Assembly: GCF_003265345.1 (NCBI RefSeq)
Contig: NZ_QFWW01000004.1
Coordinates: forward strand, 93,846 to 157,845
Length of the DNA: 64,000 bases
Reading direction: 5' to 3'
Source: Lentzea terrae
GTDB lineage: Bacteria > Actinomycetota > Actinomycetes > Mycobacteriales > Pseudonocardiaceae
The position numbers and the translations under genes were made by a program. Below the pieces are notes generated by a model. It was given only the letters and a program-made list of their open reading frames with translations, ran no database searches and was not told the origin of the DNA. This document shows positions 29,842 through 38,641 of the stretch, in pieces (positions within the stretch are counted from its first letter, which is position 1; each line of letters begins with the position of its first letter).

Positions 29842-30869
29842 GCGGAGTTCGCCAGCGCGAGGCCGGTCCGCAGCGCGCCGACGGCTTCGGACACGGCCTC
29901 GCGGAAGATCCCGCCGACGCCGAGCACGTTCGCGAAGCCGTGGAACAGGCCCTCGTGCCTGCGCAGCACGACCGGCACACCCTCGCCGGCCAGGCGTTCC
30001 GCGAAGGCCTCGCCCTCGTCGCGCAACGGGTCGTAGCCCGCGGTTGCGATGTAGGTCGGGGGCAGGCCGGAGAGGTCGTCGGCGAGCATGATCGACAGCC
30101 GCGGGTCGTGCCGGTCCCGGCCGCCGGCGCTGTACTGGTCGAGGAACCAGTCCATCTTCTCGTCGGTAAGGAAGAACCCGTTGCCGAAGATCTCGCGCGA
30201 CCGGCGGCGCACCGACGCGTCCACGCCGGGGTAGAAGAGCAGCAGGAAAGCGATGTCGATCTCGGCGGCGTGCGCGGTCACCGCCGCCAGGTTGCCGCCG
30301 GCGCTGTCACCGCCCAGTGCGATCCGCTTCGGGTCGATGCCCAGGTCCCCGGCCTTCGCGACGGCGTAGCGCAGCACCTCCGCGGCGTCGTCGACCGCCG
30401 CTGGGAACGGGTACTCGGGCGCGAGCCGGTAGTCGGCCGCCAGCACCCGCACGCCCGCCTCCCTGGCGAGGAACCGGCACAGGTTGTCGTGGGTCTCCAG
30501 ACCTCCGGTGACCCAGCCGCCACCGTGGTAGAAGATCAACAACGCCGAGCCCTCCGCCAGGCCGTCCGGCGTGTAGAGACGGCCGGCGAACTCGCCGATC
30601 GTGAGCTCGCGCGCGCCGACTCCGGTGATCTTCGGACCCGCCACGAGCTTCGAACTCAACTCCAGGTCGAGGCGGCTCTCGGATGCTGTCTTCGTGCGCC
30701 AGTCCGTCCCGGACAGGTGTGCCAGCTTCAGCAGCAGCTGCGCCTCCGGGTGCAGGTCCTGGCCGTCCAGACGGATCGGGGTACCGGCGATGAGACGGCG
30801 CACCGGGCCGGGCAGACCGAACGCGAAGCGCAGAGCACCGGCCAGCACGGCCGCCTGGAAGTTCGACAT
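29817..30869 (-). CDS. Alpha/beta hydrolase, HSL-type esterase
   Basis: A 350-residue esterase. The oxyanion motif HGGGW is at residues 115-119, and the nucleophile Ser189 sits in GGDSAGGN. YDPLRDEG and HEGLFHGF supply the acid and histidine of the triad. This is the hormone-sensitive-lipase family of acyl and short-chain esterases. An N-terminal 40-residue helix pair precedes the hydrolase fold. ATG 30869 (MSNF) is preferred over GTG 30878. Cytoplasmic, with no signal peptide. Confidence 0.92.
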   Translation of the reverse strand: MSNFQAAVLAGALRFAFGLPGPVRRLIAGTPIRLDGQDLHPEAQLLLKLAHLSGTDWRTKTASESRLDLELSSKLVAGPKITGVGARELTIGEFAGRLYTPDGLAEGSALLIFYHGGGWVTGGLETHDNLCRFLAREAGVRVLAADYRLAPEYPFPAAVDDAAEVLRYAVAKAGDLGIDPKRIALGGDSAGGNLAAVTAHAAEIDIAFLLLFYPGVDASVRRRSREIFGNGFFLTDEKMDWFLDQYSAGGRDRHDPRLSIMLADDLSGLPPTYIATAGYDPLRDEGEAFAERLAGEGVPVVLRRHEGLFHGFANVLGVGGIFREAVSEAVGALRTGLALANSAQDVAETA

Positions 30870-30934
30870 GTGTTGCACGTTACTAGCGAGTAGTGCTGGA
30901 TCTCCAGGTATCTGGAGGTGGAAGGATCGGCGTC

Positions 30935-31510
30935 ATGACGGTGACGGTGGTGGGCATCGGCGGCTCGATCAGGTCCGACTCGCAGTCCGAGCGGGCGCTG
31001 CGGGTGGCCCTGGCCGGTGCTCGCGAGCTCGGAGCGCAGACGATCCAGTACAGCGGCCCTGAGCTGGTGCTCCCGTTCTACGACCCGTCGGTGCCGGAAC
31101 GCACGGACATCGCGTTGAAGATGGTCGAGGACCTGCGTCGCGCGGACGGCGTGATCCTCGTGTCTCCCGGCTACCACGGCACCGTGTCCGGCCTGGTGAA
31201 GAACGCGCTCGACTACATCGAGGACCTGCGCGACGACGAGCGCCCTTATCTGGACGGCCGCGCGGTCGGCACCATCACCGCCGCGTACGGCTGGCAGGCC
31301 GCGGTGAACACCTTGTCGGCGGTCCGCTCGATCGTGCACGCGCTGCGCGGCTGGCCGACGCCGCTCGGTGCCGCGATCAACTCCGCGCAGGTCAAGTTCG
31401 ACGGCGACGGCGCTTGCTCGGACAGCGACGTGGACCGCAACCTTCGAGTGATCGGCCGCCAGGTCGTCGAGTTCGCGCTGCGCCATGCGTCTCAACTCGA
31501 CGTGAACTGA
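30935..31510 (+). CDS. NADPH-dependent FMN reductase family protein
   Basis: A 191-residue flavodoxin-like protein. The N-terminal GIGGSIRSDSQSERAL binds the flavin phosphate, and SPGYHGTVSGLVKNALDYIEDL is the family's second motif. Such enzymes reduce FMN, chromate or quinones with NAD(P)H. ATG 30935 has GGAAGGA upstream. It precedes ohr and dps on the same strand, suggesting an oxidative-stress context. Confidence 0.9.
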   Translation: MTVTVVGIGGSIRSDSQSERALRVALAGARELGAQTIQYSGPELVLPFYDPSVPERTDIALKMVEDLRRADGVILVSPGYHGTVSGLVKNALDYIEDLRDDERPYLDGRAVGTITAAYGWQAAVNTLSAVRSIVHALRGWPTPLGAAINSAQVKFDGDGACSDSDVDRNLRVIGRQVVEFALRHASQLDVN

Positions 31511-31590
31511 CTCACGATCGGGCAGATAAGTCGCGTGCGACCCGTTGGGTACCAGTGGGTAACAAAACCACTGACTCAAGGGAGAGCGGA

Positions 31591-32013
31591 ATGAACACGC
31601 TGTACACGGCCGAGGCAACTGCTTACGGAGAAGGCCGCAACGGCGAGGTGCGCTCCTCCGACGGCGTGATCGACGAGGTGCTGTCGGTCCCGAAGGAGAT
31701 GGGCGGCCCCGGCGGTGACGCGACCAACCCGGAGCAGCTCTTCGCGGCCGGTTACGCGGCCTGCTTCAACTCCGCTCTCGCCGCAGTCGCGCGCGCGAGC
31801 AAGATTCAGCTCGCTTCTTCTGAGGTAACCGCCAAGGTGGGGATCGGCCCGAACGGCGCCGGGGGCTTCCAGCTCACCGTCGAGCTCGCGGTCACCATCC
31901 CCGGATTCGACCAGGCGGTCGCGGAGAAGCTCGTCGAGCAGGCCCACCAGGTCTGCCCGTACTCGAACGCGACGCGCGGCAACATCGAGGTGGCGCTCAC
32001 CGTCACCGTCTGA
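31591..32013 (+). CDS. ohr: Organic hydroperoxide resistance protein Ohr
   Basis: A 140-residue OsmC-fold peroxidase that detoxifies fatty-acid and organic hydroperoxides. The peroxidatic Cys58 is in GYAACFNSAL and the resolving Cys122 in HQVCPYSNATRGN, both at canonical spacing. GGGAGA precedes ATG 31591. It lies 16 bp upstream of dps; no OhrR repressor gene is adjacent. Confidence 0.96.
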   Translation: MNTLYTAEATAYGEGRNGEVRSSDGVIDEVLSVPKEMGGPGGDATNPEQLFAAGYAACFNSALAAVARASKIQLASSEVTAKVGIGPNGAGGFQLTVELAVTIPGFDQAVAEKLVEQAHQVCPYSNATRGNIEVALTVTV

Positions 32014-32029
32014 GGAGGCGCGTTCAACC

Positions 32030-32506
32030 ATGGCCAAGAACCCGATCACCAGCCCGCTGTCCGACTCCGACCGTGACGCGGTGGGAGCAGTTCTGCAGGC
32101 GGCGCTGGTCGACCTCGTCGACCTGTCCCTGATCGGGAAGCAGGCGCACTGGAACGTGATCGGCAAGAACTTCCGCAGCATTCACCTCCAGCTCGACGAA
32201 CTGGTCGTCCTGGCGCGCAATGCCGCCGACCAGGTCGCCGAGCGCGCGGCCGCTCTCGGCGTCACGCCGAACGGCATGGCGAAGACCATCGCCGCGTCGT
32301 CCGGCGTGTCCGAGATCTCTTCCGGCTGGCTGAAGGAAGACCAGGTCGTCACGTCGATCACGGCAGCCCTGGCGTCGCTGATCTCGCGGATGCGGTCCCG
32401 CATCGACGAGACCGACAAGCCGGACCTCGTGACCCAGGACCTGCTCATCGGCATCACGCAGGAGCTGGAGCAGGCGCACTGGATGTGGCAGGCCCAGTCG
32501 GCCTAG
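32030..32506 (+). CDS. dps: Dps-family DNA protection/ferritin-like protein
   Basis: A 158-residue four-helix protein. The Dps ferroxidase signature KQAHWNVIGKNFRSIHLQLDEL gives the His and Asp/Glu ligands shared between subunits in the dodecamer. It oxidises iron with hydrogen peroxide and can shield DNA. It begins 16 bp after ohr and ends four bases inside the convergent BtrH-like gene. Confidence 0.94.
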   Translation: MAKNPITSPLSDSDRDAVGAVLQAALVDLVDLSLIGKQAHWNVIGKNFRSIHLQLDELVVLARNAADQVAERAAALGVTPNGMAKTIAASSGVSEISSGWLKEDQVVTSITAALASLISRMRSRIDETDKPDLVTQDLLIGITQELEQAHWMWQAQSA

Positions 32507-33459
32507 CCCATGAGTTGACGGACGGCCCGCTCCTCGATGGAGCGGGCCTCGTCGACTTTCTCGGCCAGCTCGTCGTAGTCGCCCCCGCGCGCGATCTCCG
32601 ACCAGAGCTGTCCTGCCTGCTGGAACTCTTGCGCGCCGGGCAGGTCGTTCTCGGTGAGGAACTCGGCGTAGAGCGGCCTGGTGGCTTTCGGCGCCGTGTA
32701 CTGGACCTCCAGGCAGTCGTGCAGCCGCTGCATGACCGCGCTCCTGCCTTCTTGGTCGGGCCAGCGCCGGCTCCAACCCTTCTTCCCCTTGTCGCGCAAC
32801 TGTTCCGCGAGCTTGCGCATGCCAGAGAAGCCGAAGTTGACGTCGAAGTTGTTGCCCAGCACCGGTCCGGTCAGGTGCTCGCACGTCATCTCGACCGCCT
32901 TGGCGACGTCCGGCTCCCCGATCCGCTCACCGATGCTGATCATCTCGTGCTTGCCCTGACCCCAACTGCTCATGAACTCGCTGAGGGGCTGCGTGTTCGT
33001 GCCGTGGTTGTGCACGGTGACCGTGTCGCCGTCGACCCCCAGCACCCCGACCGGGTGCTTCTCCTTGCCCAGCAAGCAGATCACCGGATCGTCGGCGTTC
33101 CTCAGCTGAGCCTCCGCCCTCCGCGCGGATGTGGTGCTGGTGACCTCGTGCGCGATGTTCGCGTGCATGAGCGCGGTCGGGATGAACGGCGCGGGGTGGT
33201 GCCGCGCGACGATCGTCATCGTCGGCACGTGCCCCTTGTACTCGAACACGAAGTACATGAACCCGATGCCGCCGGCCAGCCCGGCCAGCATCGCCTCGGA
33301 CCACTCGCCGTCCAGGATCTCCCTGAGCAGCCACGAATCGTGCATCTGCCCAGCCGGCCGTCCATCCTTGAGCACGTGCCTGCGCGCGGTGGTGTACGAC
33401 TCGCCGGTGCGCTCCATCCGTGCGCGAACCAGGCGCTTGAACGACTTCTGCTCGGTCAT
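32503..33459 (-). CDS. BtrH/DUF4872-like protein with DUF4287-type N-terminal tail
   Basis: A 318-residue protein. The first 30 residues (KSFKRLVRARMERTGESYTT) form a basic helix often seen attached to unrelated small proteins such as DUF4287 members. Residues about 35-310 resemble the BtrH-N/DUF4872 family (peptidase-like fold used in butirosin side-chain transfer), with MHDSWLLREILDGEWSEAML and GGIGFMYFVFEYKGHVP. ATG 33459 follows GAGAGG. No aminoglycoside or peptide cluster is nearby, so the role is unknown. Confidence 0.65.
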   Translation of the reverse strand: MTEQKSFKRLVRARMERTGESYTTARRHVLKDGRPAGQMHDSWLLREILDGEWSEAMLAGLAGGIGFMYFVFEYKGHVPTMTIVARHHPAPFIPTALMHANIAHEVTSTTSARRAEAQLRNADDPVICLLGKEKHPVGVLGVDGDTVTVHNHGTNTQPLSEFMSSWGQGKHEMISIGERIGEPDVAKAVEMTCEHLTGPVLGNNFDVNFGFSGMRKLAEQLRDKGKKGWSRRWPDQEGRSAVMQRLHDCLEVQYTAPKATRPLYAEFLTENDLPGAQEFQQAGQLWSEIARGGDYDELAEKVDEARSIEERAVRQLMG

Positions 33460-33668
33460 GACGTGCCTCTCGCGGACGCGCACGAGCCGTTCCCCACGCC
33501 TTGCTCTGCTCGTCCGGGCTGCGTTTCGTGCACACGGCTGACCGGCGCCGGGAGGACAGGAATCCCCTTTGCCTCCGCGACGTCGGTCAGCGTGGGTGAC
33601 CGATCAGGAGGTGAGGCGCTCCGGCAGCGCCATCACCAGGTTACTTCGCCAGGTGCCTCGCGTCGTCC

Positions 33669-34754
33669 CTACGGCGTGACAGCCAGCGAGGGCCGGTTGC
33701 TCAAGGGCAGGAAGACGCCACGCCCCACGTCCCACTCGCCGTTGAAGTTCTTGGACAGCCAGCCGAGCCTGACCACGATCCCGGACGTGGTGGTGAAGAG
33801 GACCTGATCACTCTCTTTCAGCTCGCTCGGCGCGGTGGGGGTGAACGTCAGGGTGCCGCTCGGTCCGGCCTTGAGCACGCCGGGGACGTCAGCGGACCTG
33901 ATGCGCACCTTGCCCTGGCCGGCCTGGGTGATGGGAGCGATGTCGACCCGTCCTGAGGCGTCCGTGACCACGCCCACCAGCACGGACGAGTTCACGATCA
34001 GGTCCCCGGCCGCCGGCTTGTCGTACCTGGCGGTGATCGTGTCGCCGACGCTGGACACCGTTGCCGCGGTCACCGCGTGGTCGCGGACTCCGGCCCCCAG
34101 CCGCGTGAGCCGCCCATCGGAGTCTTCGTCGGTGTACGTGTTGACGCCGCTGTTCCACGCACCGGCCCCGCGCGGCAGGATCCGCCAGATGATCTCCCCT
34201 GGCAGTCCTTCGCCACCGACGTCGGAGCCGAGCATCATCGTGGGCACCCCCGGCGCCGACAGTGCGAATGCCAGGCTGCCCTCGTTCGGGATCGGCGAGT
34301 CGGAGGGTTCCTGGCGGGCGGCGACGAAGCCGACGGCCATCGCGTACGGCTCCGGGAAGCTCAGCGCTCGCACGAACAACTGATCGCTGCTCGGATCGCC
34401 CGCGGTGGCCGCGCTGGTCACGAACGCCACCACCGGCCGGTCGTCAGCGGTCTGGCCGGCCAGGGCGACCAGCAGCACGTTCACCGGCAGCGATGACGAG
34501 CGGCCGGCGTACACCGGTTCCACGTCGCCGACGGGGACACCCGTGTCGCGCCACACCTGCTCGGCACGGTCCAGCAGTGCCTCGTCGCCGGCCAGTTCAC
34601 CCCGCGGCGTCCAGTCCTCGACGTGCTCGTCCGCCTGGTAAACCGCGAAGTCGACCACGATGTCCGCGACGACCGCCAGGACCGCGACGAAGGTGATGCC
34701 GACGAGCGCTGCCGTCCACGGCGCTCGCCAGATCCACCTCAGGTGCTTCGTCAA
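33669..34754 (-). CDS. Hypothetical membrane-anchored extracytoplasmic protein
   Basis: About 361 residues with one N-terminal transmembrane helix (WTAALVGITFVAVLAVVADIVVDF) and a large outside portion without a recognised domain. Beta-rich stretches such as VAFVTSAATAGDPSSDQLF and DTITARYDKPAAGDLIV are visible. TTG 34754 (LTKHLRW) is the best start because it comes just after the S9 peptidase stop and just before the membrane helix; the longer frame would run through the peptidase gene. Probably co-transcribed with that peptidase. Confidence 0.6.
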   Translation of the reverse strand: MTKHLRWIWRAPWTAALVGITFVAVLAVVADIVVDFAVYQADEHVEDWTPRGELAGDEALLDRAEQVWRDTGVPVGDVEPVYAGRSSSLPVNVLLVALAGQTADDRPVVAFVTSAATAGDPSSDQLFVRALSFPEPYAMAVGFVAARQEPSDSPIPNEGSLAFALSAPGVPTMMLGSDVGGEGLPGEIIWRILPRGAGAWNSGVNTYTDEDSDGRLTRLGAGVRDHAVTAATVSSVGDTITARYDKPAAGDLIVNSSVLVGVVTDASGRVDIAPITQAGQGKVRIRSADVPGVLKAGPSGTLTFTPTAPSELKESDQVLFTTTSGIVVRLGWLSKNFNGEWDVGRGVFLPLSNRPSLAVTP

Positions 34755-34779
34755 CCCGGCCGCCCCCCAGCTGCCCCGA

Positions 34780-36594
34780 TCACCTCGCGAGATGCCGCCG
34801 CGCGAAGTCCACTTCGGCCGCCGTCTGCCGCATGGTCTCCGCGACGACCAGCGAGCCGTGTCCCGCGTCGTAGCGGTACATCTCGTAAGTGTGATCGCGA
34901 GCCGCGAGCGCGTCGAGGTAGTTGTCGATCTGCCGGATCGGGCAGCGCGGGTCGTTCTCACCCGCGAGCACCAGCACCGGCGCGGTCACCTGCGAGACGT
35001 AGGTCAACGGCGAGCACTCGCGATACAGCTCCGGCAGCTCCTCCGGCGAGCCGCCGAACAGCGCCCGGTCGAACGCCCGCAGCGGCTCCATCTCGTCCTC
35101 GTACGCGGCGAAGTAGTCCGCGACCGGGACGCCCGCGATGCCGACGGTCCAGCGTTCCGGCTGCACGCCGATGCCGAGCAGCGTCAGGTACCCGCCCCAC
35201 GACGCGCCGCTCAGGACCGAGCGGGACGGGTCGGTGAGGCCGGACTCGACCGCCCAGTCGTGGACGGCGGCGATGTCCTCCAGCTCGGTGAGGCCCGGCC
35301 TGCCCTCGATCGCGTCCCGCCACTTCGAGCCGTAGCCGCTGGAACCGCGGTAGTTGACGTGGACGGTGGCGAACCCGGCGTCCAGCCACACCGCGCGGTA
35401 GGCCGAGAAGCGGTCCTCGTCGGAGGAGTGCGGGCCGCCGTGGATCAGGAAGACGGTCGGGAACGGGCCCTCGCCGGCGGGCTTCGAGACGAGTGCGTGC
35501 ACGTCGCCGACGAAGACGTCTTCCAGCTTGAACGAGGTCGCGGGACGGGCGCCGGCAGGCTCGACCAGCACGCGCTCGGTGCCGTCGGTGGCCAGCGCGC
35601 GGATCACCGTGGACTTCTCGGCGGACGACCACGAGTACTCGATCGTGCCGTCCGGGCGCACGCCCGCGGAGCCGATCACGCCGGGCGCGGTGTCCAGAGT
35701 GGACAGCTCGCCGGTCGCGAGGTCGTAGCGGTGCACGGTGTTGCGGGCGTGGTGGGTGTGCACGATCAGCAACGCGGACGCGTCCGGGTACCAGTCGGCT
35801 GCGACCTCGCCCGGCAGGTCGAGGACGATCTCCTGCTCGGTGTCGGCGGCGACGTCCCAGATCAGCAGCTCCTCGCGGCCGCGGCGCTCGTGCAGCACGA
35901 GCAGGCGCTGGTCGCCGCGGACCGGGCTGAACGAGATGGCGTCCAGACCGAGACCCTTGCCGTCCCACTTCTCGGCGACCACAGAGCCGTCGGAGGCCTT
36001 CAGCGCGCGCAGGGCCATGTGCCGGTTGTCGCCGTGCTCGGAGTGCGCGATCACGACCAGCGACTCGTCCTTCGCCATCGCGGTCACGCCGGCGTCGTTG
36101 ACGTGCTGGTAGAGGACCTCGGCGGCGGCACCGTCACGGGACAGCCACACCGTCGTGCCGTCGTCGGTCGAGGCGGCCACCGCGACTACGTTGCGGCCGA
36201 TCTCCAGCCCGGCGGGGTAGCCGGCGTGGATGTTCGCGACCGCGGGCTCCGCCTTGCTGCCGTCCGCAGTGAACGGCTCGCGCACCCAGACGCCGAACTC
36301 GTCACCGTCGTGGTCGTCGAACCACCAGATCTCGGTGCCGTCCGGGTTCAGCGTGCCGTGCGACGTGCCGTTCGGGCGGTCCGTGACCTTGCGGTGCTCG
36401 TCCGTCGCGCGGTCCCAGGCGTAGATCTCCCACACGCCGCTCGCGTTGGAGACGTACAACGTGCGGTCCGGTGCGTCGTCCGCCCAGCTCGGCAGGCTCA
36501 TCCGGGGAGCGGTGAACCGCTCGCGCCACCGGGTCTCGGCGGCCGGATCGTCGAAGAGCTGGTCCGGAACGTTGGGAGCAGGGTGCGTCGTCAC
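34780..36594 (-). CDS. S9-family prolyl oligopeptidase-like serine peptidase
   Basis: A 604-residue cytoplasmic peptidase. An N-terminal beta-propeller (about 30-350; repeats such as NPDGTEIWWFDDHDGDEFGV and DWYPDASALLIVHTHH) leads to a C-terminal alpha/beta hydrolase. The nucleophile lies in SGASWGGYLTLLG, the acid in AGENDPRCPIRQ and the His in DAGHGSL. Family members cleave short peptides or act as acylaminoacyl peptidases. The start is GTG 36594. Confidence 0.93.
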   Translation of the reverse strand: MTTHPAPNVPDQLFDDPAAETRWRERFTAPRMSLPSWADDAPDRTLYVSNASGVWEIYAWDRATDEHRKVTDRPNGTSHGTLNPDGTEIWWFDDHDGDEFGVWVREPFTADGSKAEPAVANIHAGYPAGLEIGRNVVAVAASTDDGTTVWLSRDGAAAEVLYQHVNDAGVTAMAKDESLVVIAHSEHGDNRHMALRALKASDGSVVAEKWDGKGLGLDAISFSPVRGDQRLLVLHERRGREELLIWDVAADTEQEIVLDLPGEVAADWYPDASALLIVHTHHARNTVHRYDLATGELSTLDTAPGVIGSAGVRPDGTIEYSWSSAEKSTVIRALATDGTERVLVEPAGARPATSFKLEDVFVGDVHALVSKPAGEGPFPTVFLIHGGPHSSDEDRFSAYRAVWLDAGFATVHVNYRGSSGYGSKWRDAIEGRPGLTELEDIAAVHDWAVESGLTDPSRSVLSGASWGGYLTLLGIGVQPERWTVGIAGVPVADYFAAYEDEMEPLRAFDRALFGGSPEELPELYRECSPLTYVSQVTAPVLVLAGENDPRCPIRQIDNYLDALAARDHTYEMYRYDAGHGSLVVAETMRQTAAEVDFARRHLAR

Positions 36595-36636
36595 GTCTCA
36601 ACACTAGAGTCAGCAGCAGGTCTAGGGGGATTCGAG

Positions 36637-37338
36637 ATGACACAACCACCACAGTGGGGAGCGCCGCAGCAGCAGCGGCCGCCGTACCAACAGCCGTACC
36701 AACAGCCGTACCAACAGCCGTACCAACAGCCGTACCAACAGCCGTACCAACAGCCGTACCAACAGCCGTACCAACAGCCGTACCAACAGCCGTACCAACA
36801 GCCGTACCAACAGCCGTACCCGCAGCCCGGCTACGGGCCACCGCAACAGCCCGCACCTCCGATGTACCAACAGCAACCGCCACCCGGCTGGCTGCCGCCG
36901 AAGCCGTCCCAGTTGACGGTCCTGGCGGTGCTGAACTGGGTGCTGGCGGCCGGGATCTTCGGCATCGCGGCGTTCGTGATCCTCAGTTTCCTGATGTCGG
37001 GCGGCACCCTGGTGGTCGGCATCATCCTGGCCGTCCTGATCGCCCTGTTCGGTGTGTTCAACGCGCTGGGGGCGCTGTCGATCAACCACCCGCACTTCCC
37101 GAACACCACGGCGTCGCAGATGTCCGGGATCGTCACCATCATCTTCCTCGGCGTCATGCTGGTCCGCTCCGTGCGCAGAGGAGCGGCCGAGCTCCTGCCC
37201 TCGCTGGGTGTGGGCGTGCTGATGTGCGTCTGCGCGTTCGGCCTGTTCCTGGCCACGCGCCCCGCGGTGAAGCAGTGGATCGTGGCGAAGCACCGGCTGT
37301 CGCTGGCGCAGGGTCACGTGCCGAGGAACCGCCGATGA
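36637..37338 (+). CDS. Membrane protein with (YQQP)n proline/glutamine-rich N-terminal repeat
   Basis: A 233-residue protein. Residues about 17-60 are eleven identical Tyr-Gln-Gln-Pro units, then a short Pro/Gly/Gln segment. Residues 88 onward form four hydrophobic helices (LTVLAVLNWVLAAGIFGIAA, VVGIILAVLIALFGVFNALG, MSGIVTIIFLGVMLV, LPSLGVGVLMCVCAFGLFLA). The cytoplasmic repetitive tail resembles those of actinobacterial DUF4190-like proteins. ATG 36637 has GGGGGA upstream. Function unknown; the repeat can change length without loss of frame. Confidence 0.82.
   Translation: MTQPPQWGAPQQQRPPYQQPYQQPYQQPYQQPYQQPYQQPYQQPYQQPYQQPYQQPYQQPYPQPGYGPPQQPAPPMYQQQPPPGWLPPKPSQLTVLAVLNWVLAAGIFGIAAFVILSFLMSGGTLVVGIILAVLIALFGVFNALGALSINHPHFPNTTASQMSGIVTIIFLGVMLVRSVRRGAAELLPSLGVGVLMCVCAFGLFLATRPAVKQWIVAKHRLSLAQGHVPRNRR
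36685..36816. repeat. Eleven perfect tandem copies of a 12-nt unit
   Basis: TACCAACAGCCG is repeated eleven times without a single mismatch, followed by one degenerate copy (TACCCGCAGCCC). Because the unit is a multiple of three and free of stop codons in all frames, length change keeps the gene intact and makes every frame look open on both strands. Confidence 0.97.
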
Positions 37339-37784
37339 CCTTCGAACTGGCCCAGGTCAACATCTCCCGGCTGCTGGCGCCGCTGGACAGCCCGCAGCTC
37401 AAGGACTTCGTCGACGCGCTCGACCCGGTGAACGCGGTCGCGGACGCCGCGCCCGGCTTCCGCTGGCGCCTGCAGGACGAGGCGGGCGACGCGACCGCGA
37501 TCCGGATCTTCGACGACGACTGGCTGATCGTGAACATGTCCGTGTGGGAGTCACCGGAGGCGTTGCTGGCCTACGTCTACGGCGACGCCCACCGGACGAT
37601 CCTGCGCGGCCGGCGGCAGTGGTTCCACCACCCGACCGAGGCGATGACCGCGCTGTGGTGGGTGCCCGCCGGTCACCGCCCCACCGTCGCGGAGGCCGAG
37701 GAACGCCTGGTGCACCTGCGTTCGCACGGCCCGTCGTCCCACGTGTTCACGTTGAAGCAGACCTACGGCGCGACGTCCGCGTAG
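37335..37784 (+). CDS. DUF3291 domain protein
   Basis: A 149-residue protein covering the DUF3291 (ABM-like dimeric alpha-beta barrel) pattern: FELAQVNISRLLAPLDSPQL, then MSVWESPEALLAYVYGDAH, RRQWFHHP and TALWWVPAGHRPTVAEAEERL. The ATG overlaps the preceding stop (ATGA). The biochemical role of the family is unknown, though related folds are monooxygenases or isomerases. The 3' end overlaps the convergent lyase-like gene by 22 bp. Confidence 0.85.
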   Translation: MTFELAQVNISRLLAPLDSPQLKDFVDALDPVNAVADAAPGFRWRLQDEAGDATAIRIFDDDWLIVNMSVWESPEALLAYVYGDAHRTILRGRRQWFHHPTEAMTALWWVPAGHRPTVAEAEERLVHLRSHGPSSHVFTLKQTYGATSA

Positions 37785-38515
37785 CTGGTGCCGAGCTTGG
37801 CGCTGTTGAGCCAGGCCGTGGCGCGCCCGCTGTTGGGGCCCGACCGGTAGACACCCCACTTGGTGTTGACGTGCGTGCCCCACAGCGTCGCGCCCGCGTA
37901 GCGCTGCTGCCCGTTGCTGAACGTCTGCTGCACGCCGTTGCGGTACAGCTCGACCCAGCCGTCGTTGCCGCGGCTGAGCCGGAAGCCGATCACCCAGTCG
38001 TTCCACTGCCCGGCCGGGAACGGCACGGTCCAGATGTGCCTGGAGCCGCCGGTGGGCGCGGTGAGCTGGAAGTGCAGCTTGCCGTCGCCCAGCGTCCGCA
38101 GCACGAACGGCCCGGACTTCGGCTGCGACCCGCTCGCCCCGGAGATGTGCAGCTGGTAGACCGCGATCCAGTGGCCGCCGTTGGGGTTGACGTCCCACTT
38201 GGCCCGCCAGCCGAAGTAGAACGTCTTGCCGACGTCCGCCGAGCCGATCCGGTAGGGCGAGCCGTTCTTGCGCATGCCCCGGCTCTCGCAGCGCTCCTTG
38301 CCGTTGCTCCAGTCCCAGGTCTCGTACTTGATCGACGCCCCGTACCTCGGGTCGTTGGCCGTGGTGATGCTGCCGGGATCCCGCTCCAGCCCGTCGAACA
38401 CGGCAGCAGGCCCCTCGGCCGGATCCGCCTCCCACAGAACGGCCGCGGCCTGTGCCGGCGCCGGGGTGAGCAGCGCGGCCGTGACGGTGATGGCGAGCGC
38501 CCGATGTGCGCGCAT
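37763..38515 (-). CDS. Secreted polysaccharide lyase-like protein (heparin-lyase/PL20-type jelly roll)
   Basis: A 250-residue exported protein. The signal peptide MRAHRALAITVTAALLTPAP ends near AQAAAV. The mature part has the beta-jelly-roll pattern of heparin lyase I/glucuronan lyase proteins: KTFYFGWRAKWDVNPNGGHW, LQFQL-like strand KLHFQLTAP, GQWNDWVIGFRLS and VELYRNGVQQTF. It likely cleaves an acidic polysaccharide outside the cell. The exact substrate and catalytic residues are not assignable by eye. Confidence 0.75.
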   Translation of the reverse strand: MRAHRALAITVTAALLTPAPAQAAAVLWEADPAEGPAAVFDGLERDPGSITTANDPRYGASIKYETWDWSNGKERCESRGMRKNGSPYRIGSADVGKTFYFGWRAKWDVNPNGGHWIAVYQLHISGASGSQPKSGPFVLRTLGDGKLHFQLTAPTGGSRHIWTVPFPAGQWNDWVIGFRLSRGNDGWVELYRNGVQQTFSNGQQRYAGATLWGTHVNTKWGVYRSGPNSGRATAWLNSAKLGTSYADVAP

Positions 38516-38641
38516 CAGATCTCCCTCGATGCAGCGCCCGCGACGTGATTCGCACGGTATCGACGATCAATTGACCGCACCAGAGCGCACCCGGCATCGG
38601 AATATCTAGGTGCTCGGCCCATTGGGAGTTAATGTTGATAC

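Noticed and set aside
34660-36636. Long plus-strand open frame running into the YQQP gene
   Set aside because: It is antisense to the S9 peptidase over its whole length; high GC keeps alternative frames open. The real start at 36637 has a ribosome-binding site and the membrane protein follows.
36654-36883. Frames encoding long TAVP or RLLV repeats on either strand
   Set aside because: These are other frames of the 12-nt tandem repeat, which has no stop codon in any frame.
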